This document shows positions 17,447 to 25,926 of a DNA stretch of 38,515 nt, in pieces. How positions within the stretch are numbered: position 1 is the stretch's first letter; each line of letters starts with the position of its first letter. The stretch lies in assembly GCA_009746045.1 (NCBI GenBank), contig RPFO01001382.1:1-38515 (forward strand). The letters are read 5' to 3'. This DNA is from Mesostigma viride (Eukaryota; Streptophyta; Mesostigmatophyceae; Mesostigmatales; Mesostigmataceae). The notes under the pieces are model-generated. The model made no database searches. It was not told where the DNA came from and saw only the letters and a list, made by a program, of their open reading frames with translations. The translations under genes and the position numbers were made by a program.

Positions 17447-17472
17447 CATAGAACACACATCTGTGTTCTATG
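17447..17472 (+). promoter_or_regulatory. Perfect 11-bp inverted repeat at the KilA-N gene start
   Basis: CATAGAACACA-CATC-TGTGTTCTATG. The second arm ends in the ATG at 17470. As DNA it is a plausible operator for a dimeric DNA-binding protein such as the KilA-N protein it precedes. As RNA it would bury the first ATG and favour the ATG at 17494. Confidence 0.55.
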
Positions 17473-18666
17473 ACGATGGGTGTTTTTGAGGTCATGGCGA
17501 CCACGAATCGGTTCTCCCATCCCCTTTTCAGTCTTGTACGAGAGACAGAGAAGACGTGGATTTTTACCATGAAGCCTTCGATTACTTTTAAAGTGGATGC
17601 GGAGAAAGAAATCAGGGTCCGAAAAAGCGACAAAAAAATTCAGGGGCTCGACTTCACGCTGGCGGCTTCCAACGGAAAGAAACTTTTTAAAAGTTGGTAT
17701 CGGCTTGACTGTGCAAAGGCGTGCATCGCATCACTCGGACGCTGCTCAAAATCGAAGTCCGAGTCGTCGATCCCCGACACGGGGTCGGAACAAAAGTGTA
17801 CCCACCTCAATGAGCAAATGTCAGGCTCCGAAGAGGGGTCGGAACAAAACTGTACCCACCTCATCGAGCCGTTGTCGGGAATCGGAGAGAGGTCGGAACA
17901 CAGTACCCACTGTTCCATCGTAGAGGATGTCAAGTCCGGCCCGAACGAAGATCGAGGCATCTGGATCCACCCTGAGCTAGTCGTCCCTTTGGCTATGTGG
18001 ATCAGCCCGGAATTTTTCGCGATGGCGTCCAGCTGGGTCCATCGTCTGATTGCTGGCGACATAACGATGATCGAGGTCGTCCGCGACGCGCACGACGCGG
18101 CAAACGGCACGACTACGACGGTTCTGTTGAACACGGAACTCCACAATGGCCGCAAGAAACCGGACTACGTCGAACCCGTGCGCGCTGCGCCCCCTTCAAT
18201 GCGCGTTGCTTCTAAGGACTTGCAGCACAAGCTTGCGGACTTGGTTTCGATCACTGTGCCAAAAGAACGCGTGAGACAGACGTTGGTTACGGTTGCGGAC
18301 CGCGGATGCAAAGCTTCGACGGGGGTTGACACGGCGGCGCTGAAGGAGCTCAACAACGCGTACAAAGGGAGCGCAAGAGACCTGATGGACGAGGAGCAGC
18401 TCGCGGTCGACGAGTTTTTCAAGCGTCAGGTGATTTTGCGCGCCAAGAGACAGGGAAGGGAGGCCGACTTCACGGAGATCGCGGTGGAAGTCCAGTTGCA
18501 GCTGGCACCTTTCACTGTGCAGGCAACCGGCGCGACGCCATTCGAGGTTGTGAAGAAAAACAAGGAGGAGATGAAAACGGATCTTGTTCTTACCCGTCCG
18601 CTGAACCTCGAGAGGTTCAATTTTTCGGGAAGGAAAAAGATCAAGAGCGCCGAAGCGCTTTCTTGA
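17470..18666 (+). CDS. KilA-N domain protein with Cys-repeat insertion
   Basis: 398 residues, or 390 if started at the ATG at 17494 just after the hairpin. The KilA-N domain is recognisable in two parts: an N-terminal half ending KKLFKSWYRLDCAKACIASL, and the C-terminal half GIWIHPELVVPLAMWISPEFF...SSWVHRLIAGDI. KilA-N proteins are DNA-binding and common in large DNA viruses and phages. Between the halves is an insertion of about 65 residues made of imperfect repeats, GSEQ(K/N)CTHL(N/I)E, present two and a half times at both DNA and protein level. The C-terminal 170 residues are soluble and helical, without a domain I can name. A regulator or nuclease adaptor is likely. Confidence 0.8.
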   Translation: MTMGVFEVMATTNRFSHPLFSLVRETEKTWIFTMKPSITFKVDAEKEIRVRKSDKKIQGLDFTLAASNGKKLFKSWYRLDCAKACIASLGRCSKSKSESSIPDTGSEQKCTHLNEQMSGSEEGSEQNCTHLIEPLSGIGERSEHSTHCSIVEDVKSGPNEDRGIWIHPELVVPLAMWISPEFFAMASSWVHRLIAGDITMIEVVRDAHDAANGTTTTVLLNTELHNGRKKPDYVEPVRAAPPSMRVASKDLQHKLADLVSITVPKERVRQTLVTVADRGCKASTGVDTAALKELNNAYKGSARDLMDEEQLAVDEFFKRQVILRAKRQGREADFTEIAVEVQLQLAPFTVQATGATPFEVVKKNKEEMKTDLVLTRPLNLERFNFSGRKKIKSAEALS

Positions 18667-18768
18667 ATTGTTTTAATAATCGTATGCAGAGGTAGATGCA
18701 ATCCTCTCGAGATCAATAAATGATGGTTAAAAGGCATTAAACTGTTATGATGAAAAGTGCAATTGTGA

Positions 18769-19443
18769 TCATTTCTTTTTGGAGTGACAGCGGCACACAG
18801 TCTTGCCCTTGACAGGCTTGTTCTCGCATCTCTTTTTGGCGAGCGTCTTCGCCTTGCATCGCCGTACTCGAGTGGACTCGGCGGGTTGGTTGTGGTTGGA
18901 CTCGGCGGGTTGGTTGTGGGGTCCGGCTTGATTGTTCTCTTTCTCTAGGAGCAGTTTCAAAACTTCATCACCTGTTTTGTTTGGATATTTATGCAACGCC
19001 GTTTGCAATTTTGTGATTTCTCGGCCTATCGGGTTTTGTTCTTCTATAAGTTGGTCCATTTCCTTCTCTAACTGTTGTTTTCTAGCTTTTCTCTCTTCAG
19101 GCGTCAATCTCCAGTTTCTGTTGATTGTATCGGCTTCATATCGCTTTTTATGGTACTCGATATCTGCTTTTAATTTATTCGGTAGAAGTTCGTCGATCCT
19201 TGCTTTTTTTTGTTCATATATTCCCGCAAGTGCATATGGAAGTGTCCTTTTTCCAATAATTAATCCTGTCTTACGCGCGATTTCCGCACGCGCGTTTTCA
19301 GGCAAATCGTTTATCGTCGGTTTTGTCGGGTCCGCCGCGGTTGTCGGACGTGACGTCGTTTGTCTCTGCTGACGTTCCATCAGTCGTATCTCACGCGCAG
19401 TCGTAGGACGTTTCATCTCTTGATAATTTCGTTTAGGGGGCAT
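18769..19443 (-). CDS. F-box-like protein with C-terminal finger module
   Basis: 224 residues. Near residue 48 is an F-box-like segment (INDLPENARAEIARKTG), then a long charged coiled coil (about 75-165) and two tandem copies of NQPAES. The finger is at the extreme C-terminus: C-x9-C-x10-C-x2-H in TRVRRCKAKTLAKKRCENKP...CRCHSKKK. Every other copy in this window is N-terminal, so this gene shows that the module is free to move. It resembles 9373-10308 in pairing the finger with an IARK-type box. Confidence 0.7.
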   Translation of the reverse strand: MPPKRNYQEMKRPTTAREIRLMERQQRQTTSRPTTAADPTKPTINDLPENARAEIARKTGLIIGKRTLPYALAGIYEQKKARIDELLPNKLKADIEYHKKRYEADTINRNWRLTPEERKARKQQLEKEMDQLIEEQNPIGREITKLQTALHKYPNKTGDEVLKLLLEKENNQAGPHNQPAESNHNQPAESTRVRRCKAKTLAKKRCENKPVKGKTVCRCHSKKK

Positions 19444-19516
19444 GAAACCTTACATGATTAAGCAAAGACAAAATAATGTTTTATTATTAAATCGTTAATA
19501 GGTGTTACAGCGTCTT

Positions 19517-19532
19517 AGACTCAAGAGAGTCT
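19517..19532 (-). terminator. Stem-loop in the 3' region of 19591-19932
   Basis: AGACTC-AAGA-GAGTCT is a perfect 6-bp stem with a 4-base loop, 59 bases past the stop of the minus-strand gene. AGTCTCGGC is repeated nearby. The 3'-end role is inferred. Confidence 0.35.
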
Positions 19533-19590
19533 CGGCATTAAAGCCTTTAATTCAAGACAGTCTCGGCTTTCAAGACTTTCATCGCGGATT

Positions 19591-19932
19591 TCAGCGCATC
19601 GCCTTACGCATGCACTCAATGAGTCGGTTTGCCTCCTTCGCTTTTGCTCGAAGGTTTTCTCGCTCCTCCACGAGCTTCTTTTTCTTGAGCTGTTTTTCCT
19701 CATCCGTCATTCTTGTGTTCACGTGTAAGAGGTAATTGAGTTCGCGTCGAATCGCGATGTACCGGAAGTCGTCTTTGATCTTCCTTTCGACAGCGTCTTC
19801 AAGCATTTTCCATAGGTTGTCGAATGCTTCAGGCGTCGTTGGTTTGTTGAAGGCCCCGTCTTCCGAAGGCGTTTCGATCGCCTCTTGGATGGATTTGCGT
19901 TTTAAAGAGGAAGACGATGAAACTTTTGGCAT
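19591..19932 (-). CDS. Small coiled-coil protein
   Basis: 113 residues from the ATG at 19932. It has a Ser-rich basic start (MPKVSSSSSLKRKS), then Lys/Glu/Arg helices (TDEEKQLKKKKLVEERENLR) like the coiled coil of 18769-19443 (LTPEERKARKQQLEKEM). It lies two bases downstream of the 19935-20171 stop, so the two are probably co-transcribed. No finger is present. The function is unknown. Confidence 0.6.
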   Translation of the reverse strand: MPKVSSSSSLKRKSIQEAIETPSEDGAFNKPTTPEAFDNLWKMLEDAVERKIKDDFRYIAIRRELNYLLHVNTRMTDEEKQLKKKKLVEERENLRAKAKEANRLIECMRKAMR

Positions 19933-19934
19933 CT

Positions 19935-20171
19935 TCACGCGACGAAAAGAGACTGCAACTTCTTTAGGAATGGCGTGTGTTGGTCGAGAACGAAATGCAA
20001 GAATTGCCCCAAGGCGACCAAGCACACGAACGAGAGAGCGAGGATTGGGACTCGAAATCGTCTCCCATCGGCTAAATAGGCGATGACGACCGAAGCTAGC
20101 AACGTCGCCGCCCAATCAAAAGCGGCGGATCCCGCGATCCGATAAGAACGCAATCTTTCTATCAAAGACAT
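19935..20171 (-). CDS. Small two-helix membrane protein
   Basis: 78 residues with two hydrophobic segments: about 17-33 (AFDWAATLLASVVIAYL) and 40-62 (VPILALSFVCLVALGQFLHFV), separated by a short basic loop (ADGRRFR). The head-to-tail spacing of two bases to 19591-19932 suggests an operon-like arrangement. No family recognised. Confidence 0.6.
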   Translation of the reverse strand: MSLIERLRSYRIAGSAAFDWAATLLASVVIAYLADGRRFRVPILALSFVCLVALGQFLHFVLDQHTPFLKKLQSLFVA

Positions 20172-20255
20172 GACTGTTAAGAATCAATTTCGAGATTCTT
20201 CCAAAAAGGGTGTACGGAGCGGCTGCGGAAACAGGCGAACCAGAGAATCGCAATC

Positions 20256-20654
20256 TTACTGAGGAGGATCGGTTTCGTTCTTATCCGGATCCCTTGGTTC
20301 GTCGAGGAGACGCGAGAGGACGATCGCGTATGCGGATGCGACATTGAGACGAATGTAACTGACGATCATAAACGCGAGAAGGCCTTTGAAGAAGCCTAGT
20401 CGATAAAATCCGGGGAAAAAAATCACCGCGCTGAGTGCCATTGACGCAAAAACGGGGATTTGGGCTTGCAGAATTTCGGTTACATCTTTTTCCTGGTCGT
20501 CCGATGCGATCGCTCGAATCCAGAAATTTGTAAAAACAGCAAAGATAAGTGGAAATACGAAAATATCAGCGATCTTCAAGGCAGAGCCGAAACACGCGGA
20601 TAAGATTGTAACGTCCGGCTTATCCTTGACGGTTTTGGGCTCGACTTTGCTCAT
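20256..20654 (-). CDS. Multi-pass membrane protein
   Basis: 132 residues from the ATG at 20654. The frame is open farther upstream, but that region is the antisense of 20719-21412. After a basic-acidic start (MSKVEPKTVKDKPD) there are three or four hydrophobic segments at about 17-45, 65-82, 86-100 and 101-116, and an acidic hydrophilic tail (DEPRDPDKNETDPPQ). It is divergent from 20719 with 64 bases between the start codons. Unknown function. Confidence 0.65.
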   Translation of the reverse strand: MSKVEPKTVKDKPDVTILSACFGSALKIADIFVFPLIFAVFTNFWIRAIASDDQEKDVTEILQAQIPVFASMALSAVIFFPGFYRLGFFKGLLAFMIVSYIRLNVASAYAIVLSRLLDEPRDPDKNETDPPQ

Positions 20655-20718
20655 GAGATTAGTATAAAAGAGAAGCAGAAAACAAGAATAAGCGAAACAC
20701 CTCACAACTCGCACGAAA

Positions 20719-21412
20719 ATGAGGGTCACGAACGAAATCGCCCAATTTCTCGACTCTTTGACGCTCGTCATGGACGGGGCTCTCATCAACAGCGAGTTCC
20801 CGGAGCGAGTCGCGGACATGTTTAAACGGCACAACATCTCCACGCCTTCGGTCCATATCTCGGACGCTTTCATCGAAAAAATATCGAAAACGTTCCTTTC
20901 GGGACTCTTGATACCCGAGTTTATGAACAGAGCGGTTGTGGACGCCGTGTTGTCCGCGCCGATCGCTCCTGCCTTTTCTGGCGTGGCGGGCATTTCGATT
21001 GCGCCCATTCAATGGGATCAACTACTCACCGCGGTTTGCAGTAGTTTGGGTCGTCCAAAAATCCTGAGCGCGCACGGATATGTCCGTTCGGACGAACTCG
21101 AACAGCTCGGTCGACGAATCATCACTTGCTGCATCACGCCGAGCACGCTCAACTCTGCCAAGCTTCGAGTTTCTCTCGCTACGTGCGTGTCCGAGTTCGG
21201 CGTCGACCAAATCGTGGTTTGCTGTCTCCTTCAGCTCTTCACTCAGCCAGGCGGGCACGACTCTTCGGTCTCTGCACGAGGAGATCGTGGAAGAAATCAT
21301 GGTAGCCGCGAGAGCGGCTTATATGGAACTGTCAAACCCTGCTCCTGTGGACACGATGGTCACGAAAGCGATCAACGACTTTGTGTTGACCGCCGACGAG
21401 TATTTGGTTTGA
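20719..21412 (+). CDS. Unknown soluble protein, frame break near 21240
   Basis: The ATG is 50 bases after a TATAAAAG box (20662-20669). About 175 residues of convincing helical protein follow (for example HISDAFIEKISKTFLSG and SDELEQLGRRIITCC). Near 21225-21260 the good composition moves one frame forward to EEIVEEIMVAARAAYMEL and ends at 21412, while the original frame becomes Gly/His/Arg-rich. There is no homopolymer at the break. Without the shift the protein would run to 21504. I do not recognise the family. Confidence 0.55.
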
Positions 21413-21741
21413 TCATCAGTCCCTGCCATTGGCACCGTATTTGGGAACAAACACGGCGGATTCGAAACTTCGATCGCGATTCAAAAAACCTTTCATTAGC
21501 GTGATGAGATCTCTCGTTGTCTGACCCGTGCTCTATGGAGGTTTTCTTGCCTCGTGGCATTCACGAGTGTGTTGTAACTTTAGGATGGAAATTTTTCTCC
21601 GAGTTCCTTCGCTTGCAGATGTCGAACATGTGCCCATTAATTCGGTACCTCTTGAAAGGGTCGTTGGCGACCTCTTGGTAGTCGTGGGAACGGAACAGGA
21701 CATCTGATCTGTAATGTATATTAACATTTAATGAAAAACTG
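21413..21741. other. Intergenic, possible gene relic
   Basis: About 330 bases between convergent genes. On the minus strand a short stretch at about 21575-21705 has protein-like composition (DYQEVANDPFKRYRINGHMF) but no start or continuation. Nothing else is seen. Confidence 0.3.
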
Positions 21742-21984
21742 CTATCTACGTTTCCTTTTGGCTTCAGGCGAGTGTTTTTTCTTCTCTTCGGGTTTCTCTT
21801 CCTCGGATGCCCCTTTCTTTTTCTTTTCATCAGCGTCCCCTTCCCAGTCAACAAGGTTGTACAAAGCTGTCAACCCGCCAGCCGCGAGAACCCCCGTACC
21901 AAGCAATGGGGCGGCGGCTACCATTGTTACTGCGGACCCCAAACCAGTGAATCCTACCATGGCAGCCTTTTCGGGGTTTTCCAT
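21742..21984 (-). CDS. Small hydrophobic + Lys/Glu-rich protein, or C-terminal part of the upstream gene
   Basis: 80 residues. Residues about 10-45 are hydrophobic and Gly/Ala-rich (VGFTGLGSAVTMVAAAPLLG), a probable membrane hairpin, followed by a Lys/Glu-rich tail (EEKPEEKKKHSPEAKRKRR). It overlaps the end of 21848-22816 in the next frame. The overlapping tail of that gene is poor in hydrophobics and looks like shadow. This is either a separate overlapping gene or the true C-terminus after a +1 shift near 21985-22005. Confidence 0.5.
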   Translation of the reverse strand: MENPEKAAMVGFTGLGSAVTMVAAAPLLGTGVLAAGGLTALYNLVDWEGDADEKKKKGASEEEKPEEKKKHSPEAKRKRR

Positions 21985-22816
21985 GGTCCAGTTGAAGTCT
22001 TGCTAGTGTGCGTTTCTTTGGGCTTTTTATGCCGTGATCAATACCCAATACCTTTAAATATCTCACCTGATCGGCCCCTGATAACTTAAAGAATCCAATT
22101 GGCATGATCCATGTTTGGATAAAATTCCACAATTCACTTCCACCCTCACTATTAAAAAAATATTTCTCGACCTTTTTAAAAACTGACCAATCTTCTAAAG
22201 TTTTTTGAACAGCGCCTGTTTCGTCTAGCTGCGTTGCAACGATCAGCACGGCCATAAGCGAGCTTAGCGCGCTGCCGGCGATAAAAGCACCTTTAGCAAT
22301 TGTACCCCACGGAATCTTTTTGAAGGCTTCGTAGATAGACCTTGCGACCTGCTTCACGTAATCCATGGGACGCTTCGTGAAGAGAACCATCGCGCAAAGT
22401 TGATCGTGATTCAGGCGTCGGAGCTCTTTAATATCGACATCGTGAAGTGCATGGATGGTTTTGATAAGTTGTACGCGTGTCTTCGACTTCTTGATCTCAG
22501 TTCCGCAGTATAAAAGGGCCAGGCGCGTGATGAATTCGCGATTGACGGCGGCACAGAGTTCGGTTTTCGACATTTTTTTAATTTCCGTGGTTTCGACGGT
22601 CGGGTCGATCAGTGCAGCGAGTTCTTCTGCATCTTTTCGTGTAAGGTGCTTGGCCAGACCAGGGCAGTGCATCAACTCGTCGGGGTCAGTTTCCGCCTCG
22701 TTTTGAACGGCCGGCTCCTGCGAAACCTGGTTTCGATCCGCTTCTGTGGTCCGTCTTTGATACTCTTCCCAAGGTTCGATTTCTTCTTCTCTAGCTCTAT
22801 GTTTTCGCCTCCCCAT
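21848..22816 (-). CDS. Paralogue of the 621-residue finger protein, lacking the finger
   Basis: 322 residues as read. It starts with the basic MGRRKHRAREEE, then EIEPWEEYQRRTTEADRNQ, shared with the 11733-11975 finger protein. The next 200 residues match the middle of 22824-24689: ELMHCPGL, a helical repeat with an MSKTELCAAV signature, a second LNHDQLCAMV signature, then the KIPWGTI hydrophobic segment. The last 55 residues, after about 22000, look like shadow of the 21742-21984 frame. The start codon is 7 bases from the stop of 22824-24689, so the two tandem paralogues are probably co-expressed. Confidence 0.65.
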   Translation of the reverse strand: MGRRKHRAREEEIEPWEEYQRRTTEADRNQVSQEPAVQNEAETDPDELMHCPGLAKHLTRKDAEELAALIDPTVETTEIKKMSKTELCAAVNREFITRLALLYCGTEIKKSKTRVQLIKTIHALHDVDIKELRRLNHDQLCAMVLFTKRPMDYVKQVARSIYEAFKKIPWGTIAKGAFIAGSALSSLMAVLIVATQLDETGAVQKTLEDWSVFKKVEKYFFNSEGGSELWNFIQTWIMPIGFFKLSGADQVRYLKVLGIDHGIKSPKKRTLARLQLDHGKPRKGCHGRIHWFGVRSNNGSRRPIAWYGGSRGWRVDSFVQPC

Positions 22817-22823
22817 TATGTAA

Positions 22824-24689
22824 CTACGGAGAATCTTTTTTATTTTTTAACTTCTCCATCCTTTGTTTAAACGCTCTACGTTCGAATTCTAGTTCTACGT
22901 TCTTGCGAATCTGAGGTCCGGCCTCGTACACTCCTCGAGCCGTGTCCGCGGTGGCGTCAACCGCTTGGCGAGCGAGATCGGAGGCGTACGTTTTCGCGAT
23001 CTTAAAGTCTTTTACAAATTCGTCTTTTGCGATCTTTGCGCCGGCTTTAGCGACGCGTTTTCCCTTGTCGGCCGCAACAGCGGCGACTTTACGCCCTTTC
23101 TCTGCCGCGACCGCAGCTGCAACACGGGCCTTTTCCGCCGCGATGCTTGCGAGGTAATCGGTGGCTTCCTTTGTCTTGGCTCCGGCCGCAAAGGCATACT
23201 CTTTTCCAGAATCCGCGATAGGTTTCAATATAGCGGCCGCTGTTTGTACACCGGGCTTTTCACGCATCCTCTTTACCATTTCGCCACCACTTTGGACGTA
23301 TGGCTTGGTCTTATCTCGCGCGCGATTAAACATTGCCTTGGTTGCAAGAGCGCTACCGAGCCCGATTGCCTGTCGTCCTATAAAGTTTGATGTCAGCACC
23401 TTGGCGCCTCGCCCGACCCAGGAACCGATTAGAGAACTCTCGCCTAACCAAGAAGCTGCCATCTTCACGAAGTCAGTTGGATCCAAGAAGGCGATTCCGA
23501 ACCCCTTAATGCTGTGAGCGAACTGTCGAAACGCGTCAATTACCGTTTCGGTATACTTGCCATCAAGCGTGTTCAGGAAACGATCAATGTGGGACATTTC
23601 CCCCGTCACCGTAGATGTCAAAAGATTGGCAAGAAGCTTTCCGGCAACATACACACCGATCGTCTTCCAGGGCAACGACTTTAGTTTTTCAAATGCGTAT
23701 TGGGTCCAAGACTGCGGGTTCTGCGTCGCTCCGACGAGGACACACAAGTCCTTGTGCGTCAGTTCTCTCAATGTTTTCTTACTCTCGCCATATTTTGCAT
23801 GTAGGTAAACAACGAGCTTTTCTTTGTCCGTCGAGTTGAAAATGGATTGAGTACAAAGAGAAAACGCAAACTGGTCAACAAGTTCTTTCGTGATGAGAGA
23901 GCATATTTGTTCCCTTGACATCTGACGAACCTCCGCAGGATCGTTTCCCAAATAGATCGCCAGTTGTTCAGCTTCAGGCCTCTTTAGACCCTTGGTAAGG
24001 CCGATGCAATTCATCAGCTCGCCCGCTGATTCTTCTGGCAAGTGCTCGTACGACGGTTCGAGATCCGACGGACCCCCTTTGCTTAAATCTTCAAACGGAA
24101 TTTCGACTGAAGCAGGTTGAGCTGCGGACGCAAACTCTTCTTTCATAGAATCTTCGGAATTTCTCACACGGATCGAAAACTTTTTGTCCAAGTACTCATC
24201 AAAATTCTTTAAAGCATTTCTCACATCGGGAATAGAATTCTCGTTTTGTGATGCCCAACGAAGGCCCTCACTGTTTTGCGGTTGCGATTCAGATGGGTTA
24301 TATTTCAAGTAAAGTTCATTGATCTCTTTCAACGGATCCGATTCTCCGTTTGTAACCGCAATTTCCTCATTGGTTGTCTGGTCTTCGGTTTCGAGCTTTC
24401 GAATCTCAGTCAAGATTTCGTGTATTTCACTGTTGTCATCTTCATACTCCTCGCCCCATCGTTTGGCGTAGTCGTCTGACACTTCGAGATCGCCCTCGTT
24501 CAAATAAGCGTGGAACTGTTTCAGTTTTTCGTATAACTGTTTCAGCTTTTCTGCCTTTTCGGATCTTGGGTGGTGAGTCCTGCCGTTCTTTCTCGGTTTT
24601 GGAGCGTGACGTCGACAACGGCCCCTCGAAACGGCCGCGAAACGACACGATGACCCGGATTTCGTTTTGCCCGAACAGACGCGTCCCAT
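22824..24689 (-). CDS. 621-residue finger-module protein with membrane and Ala/Lys-repeat domains
   Basis: The finger C5-x9-C15-x9-C25-x2-H28 and basic RTHHPR open the protein. An acidic helical region follows, to about 240. Next comes a domain with repeated (S/T)-x-x-x-(I/L)C-x-(L/V) signatures (MSREQICSLI, LTHKDLCVLV), shared with 21848-22816. About residues 340-460 contain weakly hydrophobic segments (VYVAGKLLANLLTSTV, FIGRQAIGLGSALATKAMF). The last 120 residues are Ala/Lys 11-mer-like amphipathic repeats (VAAAVAAEKGRKVAAVAADK), as in apolipoprotein- or LEA-like helices that lie on membranes. A membrane-associated virion or scaffold protein is possible; no family is recognised. Confidence 0.75.
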   Translation of the reverse strand: MGRVCSGKTKSGSSCRFAAVSRGRCRRHAPKPRKNGRTHHPRSEKAEKLKQLYEKLKQFHAYLNEGDLEVSDDYAKRWGEEYEDDNSEIHEILTEIRKLETEDQTTNEEIAVTNGESDPLKEINELYLKYNPSESQPQNSEGLRWASQNENSIPDVRNALKNFDEYLDKKFSIRVRNSEDSMKEEFASAAQPASVEIPFEDLSKGGPSDLEPSYEHLPEESAGELMNCIGLTKGLKRPEAEQLAIYLGNDPAEVRQMSREQICSLITKELVDQFAFSLCTQSIFNSTDKEKLVVYLHAKYGESKKTLRELTHKDLCVLVGATQNPQSWTQYAFEKLKSLPWKTIGVYVAGKLLANLLTSTVTGEMSHIDRFLNTLDGKYTETVIDAFRQFAHSIKGFGIAFLDPTDFVKMAASWLGESSLIGSWVGRGAKVLTSNFIGRQAIGLGSALATKAMFNRARDKTKPYVQSGGEMVKRMREKPGVQTAAAILKPIADSGKEYAFAAGAKTKEATDYLASIAAEKARVAAAVAAEKGRKVAAVAADKGKRVAKAGAKIAKDEFVKDFKIAKTYASDLARQAVDATADTARGVYEAGPQIRKNVELEFERRAFKQRMEKLKNKKDSP

Positions 24690-24755
24690 CTATATAAAGC
24701 TTAGCTAGAAAAAGAGAAACGGGTCTCGTTTTGCAAGTTTTTCGTCTTCGGTGTA
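24690..24755. promoter_or_regulatory. Short divergent promoter with TATATAAAG
   Basis: 66 bases separate two divergent ATGs. TATATAAAG at 24691-24699 lies 57 bases upstream of the plus-strand start and reads CTTTATATA on the other strand. Confidence 0.5.
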
Positions 24756-25871
24756 ATGAAAGAACTGGCCATGAAAGATCGTTCTAAGACGTTGCGTATT
24801 TGCAAATGGCTTTCCGTGAACAGCTCTGTCATCCGTAAAGCGGGTCGCAACTTCTTCTCTCCTCTCACTGTGCAAGACATCCGGACTCTGTGCACGCGTC
24901 TGGGTTTCTCGCCTCCGAAGACCATCACTCCGGAACAAGCTCGTGCAAGTCTTCTCGCTGTGCTGGCAGCGCGCAAGATACAAAGATGGGCGAGAAGGAC
25001 GTTTATCGACAAACTCGTTGCGATCAAGACGATCAAGAAGTACGTCGCGCTCATTCCTCAGAATCGAGACGACATGGTGATGCTCGAAAAGCTCCCACAT
25101 AAAAAGGAGGTGTTCAAGCTCGTGTTGCCGGACCGCACTGTAATCGGGTTCAACGCAGTCAGACTGGCCGAGTTTATTCTCGAGTCAGGCTCATTCGAGG
25201 ACCCTTTCACCCGCCACAGATTTAACGAGGTCGAGCTTCTCCGTCTCGACAACCAGGTTCGGCGGCTGGGCTTTCAGCGGCGGTCCACTCTCCATCTGTT
25301 TCTGCACCCGGAATTAGTCCGAGCGAAGAAAGAGAGGCAATCTCTCGTCACCGGGCTCGAGAGGATGTGCACTGAGATGGTGGAGATGATGATCCAGGTC
25401 TGCGAGGGGGAATGGACGCTCCCTCGAGACGCCGTGATGCTTCTAGACGGCGATTACTTTCCGCAGTGGCATGTTTACTTCCGTCACCTTGTTTCTCTCG
25501 AGCCCCACGCCGCCCACGCGACTCTGTTGTCCAACCGCGGTCTGGTCGACGCGGCGATCAGGCGATGGGGGCCTGCTAAGTTGAGGGATACGCTTATGAC
25601 GCAGAGGGACGTGAACGCGCACCACTGCGTTCTCATGTACCTGAAGAACTTGCTAAACACGCATCACGTCAAGGGGTTCGGCGGCGTGCCTTTGCCTAGC
25701 CCGGTTGTCCACAGGATGACGCAGGAGTTTTTCCACACCACGACACCCGCAACCGTGCTCAACTCTTCGCTCCCTTACGGAATGTCCGAGTTTCAGATCA
25801 CGCAGGTGACCGATTCTCCAACCCCGTCACGGGCAACGTTTCCTGACGTGCTGAGCGGCCCTTTTTGCTAG
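24756..25871 (+). CDS. IQ-motif protein, likely conserved viral protein
   Basis: 371 residues. At about 72-86 is an IQ-like motif (AARKIQRWARRTF), the type of helix that binds calmodulin or light chains. It is followed by a beta-type stretch (FKLVLPDRTVIGFNAVRLAEFILESG) and the motif DPFTRHRFNEVELLRLD. The combination of an IQ helix with a DP-x-T-R...EL-x-x-L segment is familiar to me from uncharacterised proteins of several large DNA virus families. The C-terminal half is helical and soluble. No break is seen in this gene, unlike most neighbours. The role is unknown. Confidence 0.75.
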   Translation: MKELAMKDRSKTLRICKWLSVNSSVIRKAGRNFFSPLTVQDIRTLCTRLGFSPPKTITPEQARASLLAVLAARKIQRWARRTFIDKLVAIKTIKKYVALIPQNRDDMVMLEKLPHKKEVFKLVLPDRTVIGFNAVRLAEFILESGSFEDPFTRHRFNEVELLRLDNQVRRLGFQRRSTLHLFLHPELVRAKKERQSLVTGLERMCTEMVEMMIQVCEGEWTLPRDAVMLLDGDYFPQWHVYFRHLVSLEPHAAHATLLSNRGLVDAAIRRWGPAKLRDTLMTQRDVNAHHCVLMYLKNLLNTHHVKGFGGVPLPSPVVHRMTQEFFHTTTPATVLNSSLPYGMSEFQITQVTDSPTPSRATFPDVLSGPFC

Positions 25872-25926
25872 AACCATCGGCCCGTGTGTATGGCCGCTTG
25901 AACGGGGAAGAAGCAGTTTCTTGAAT

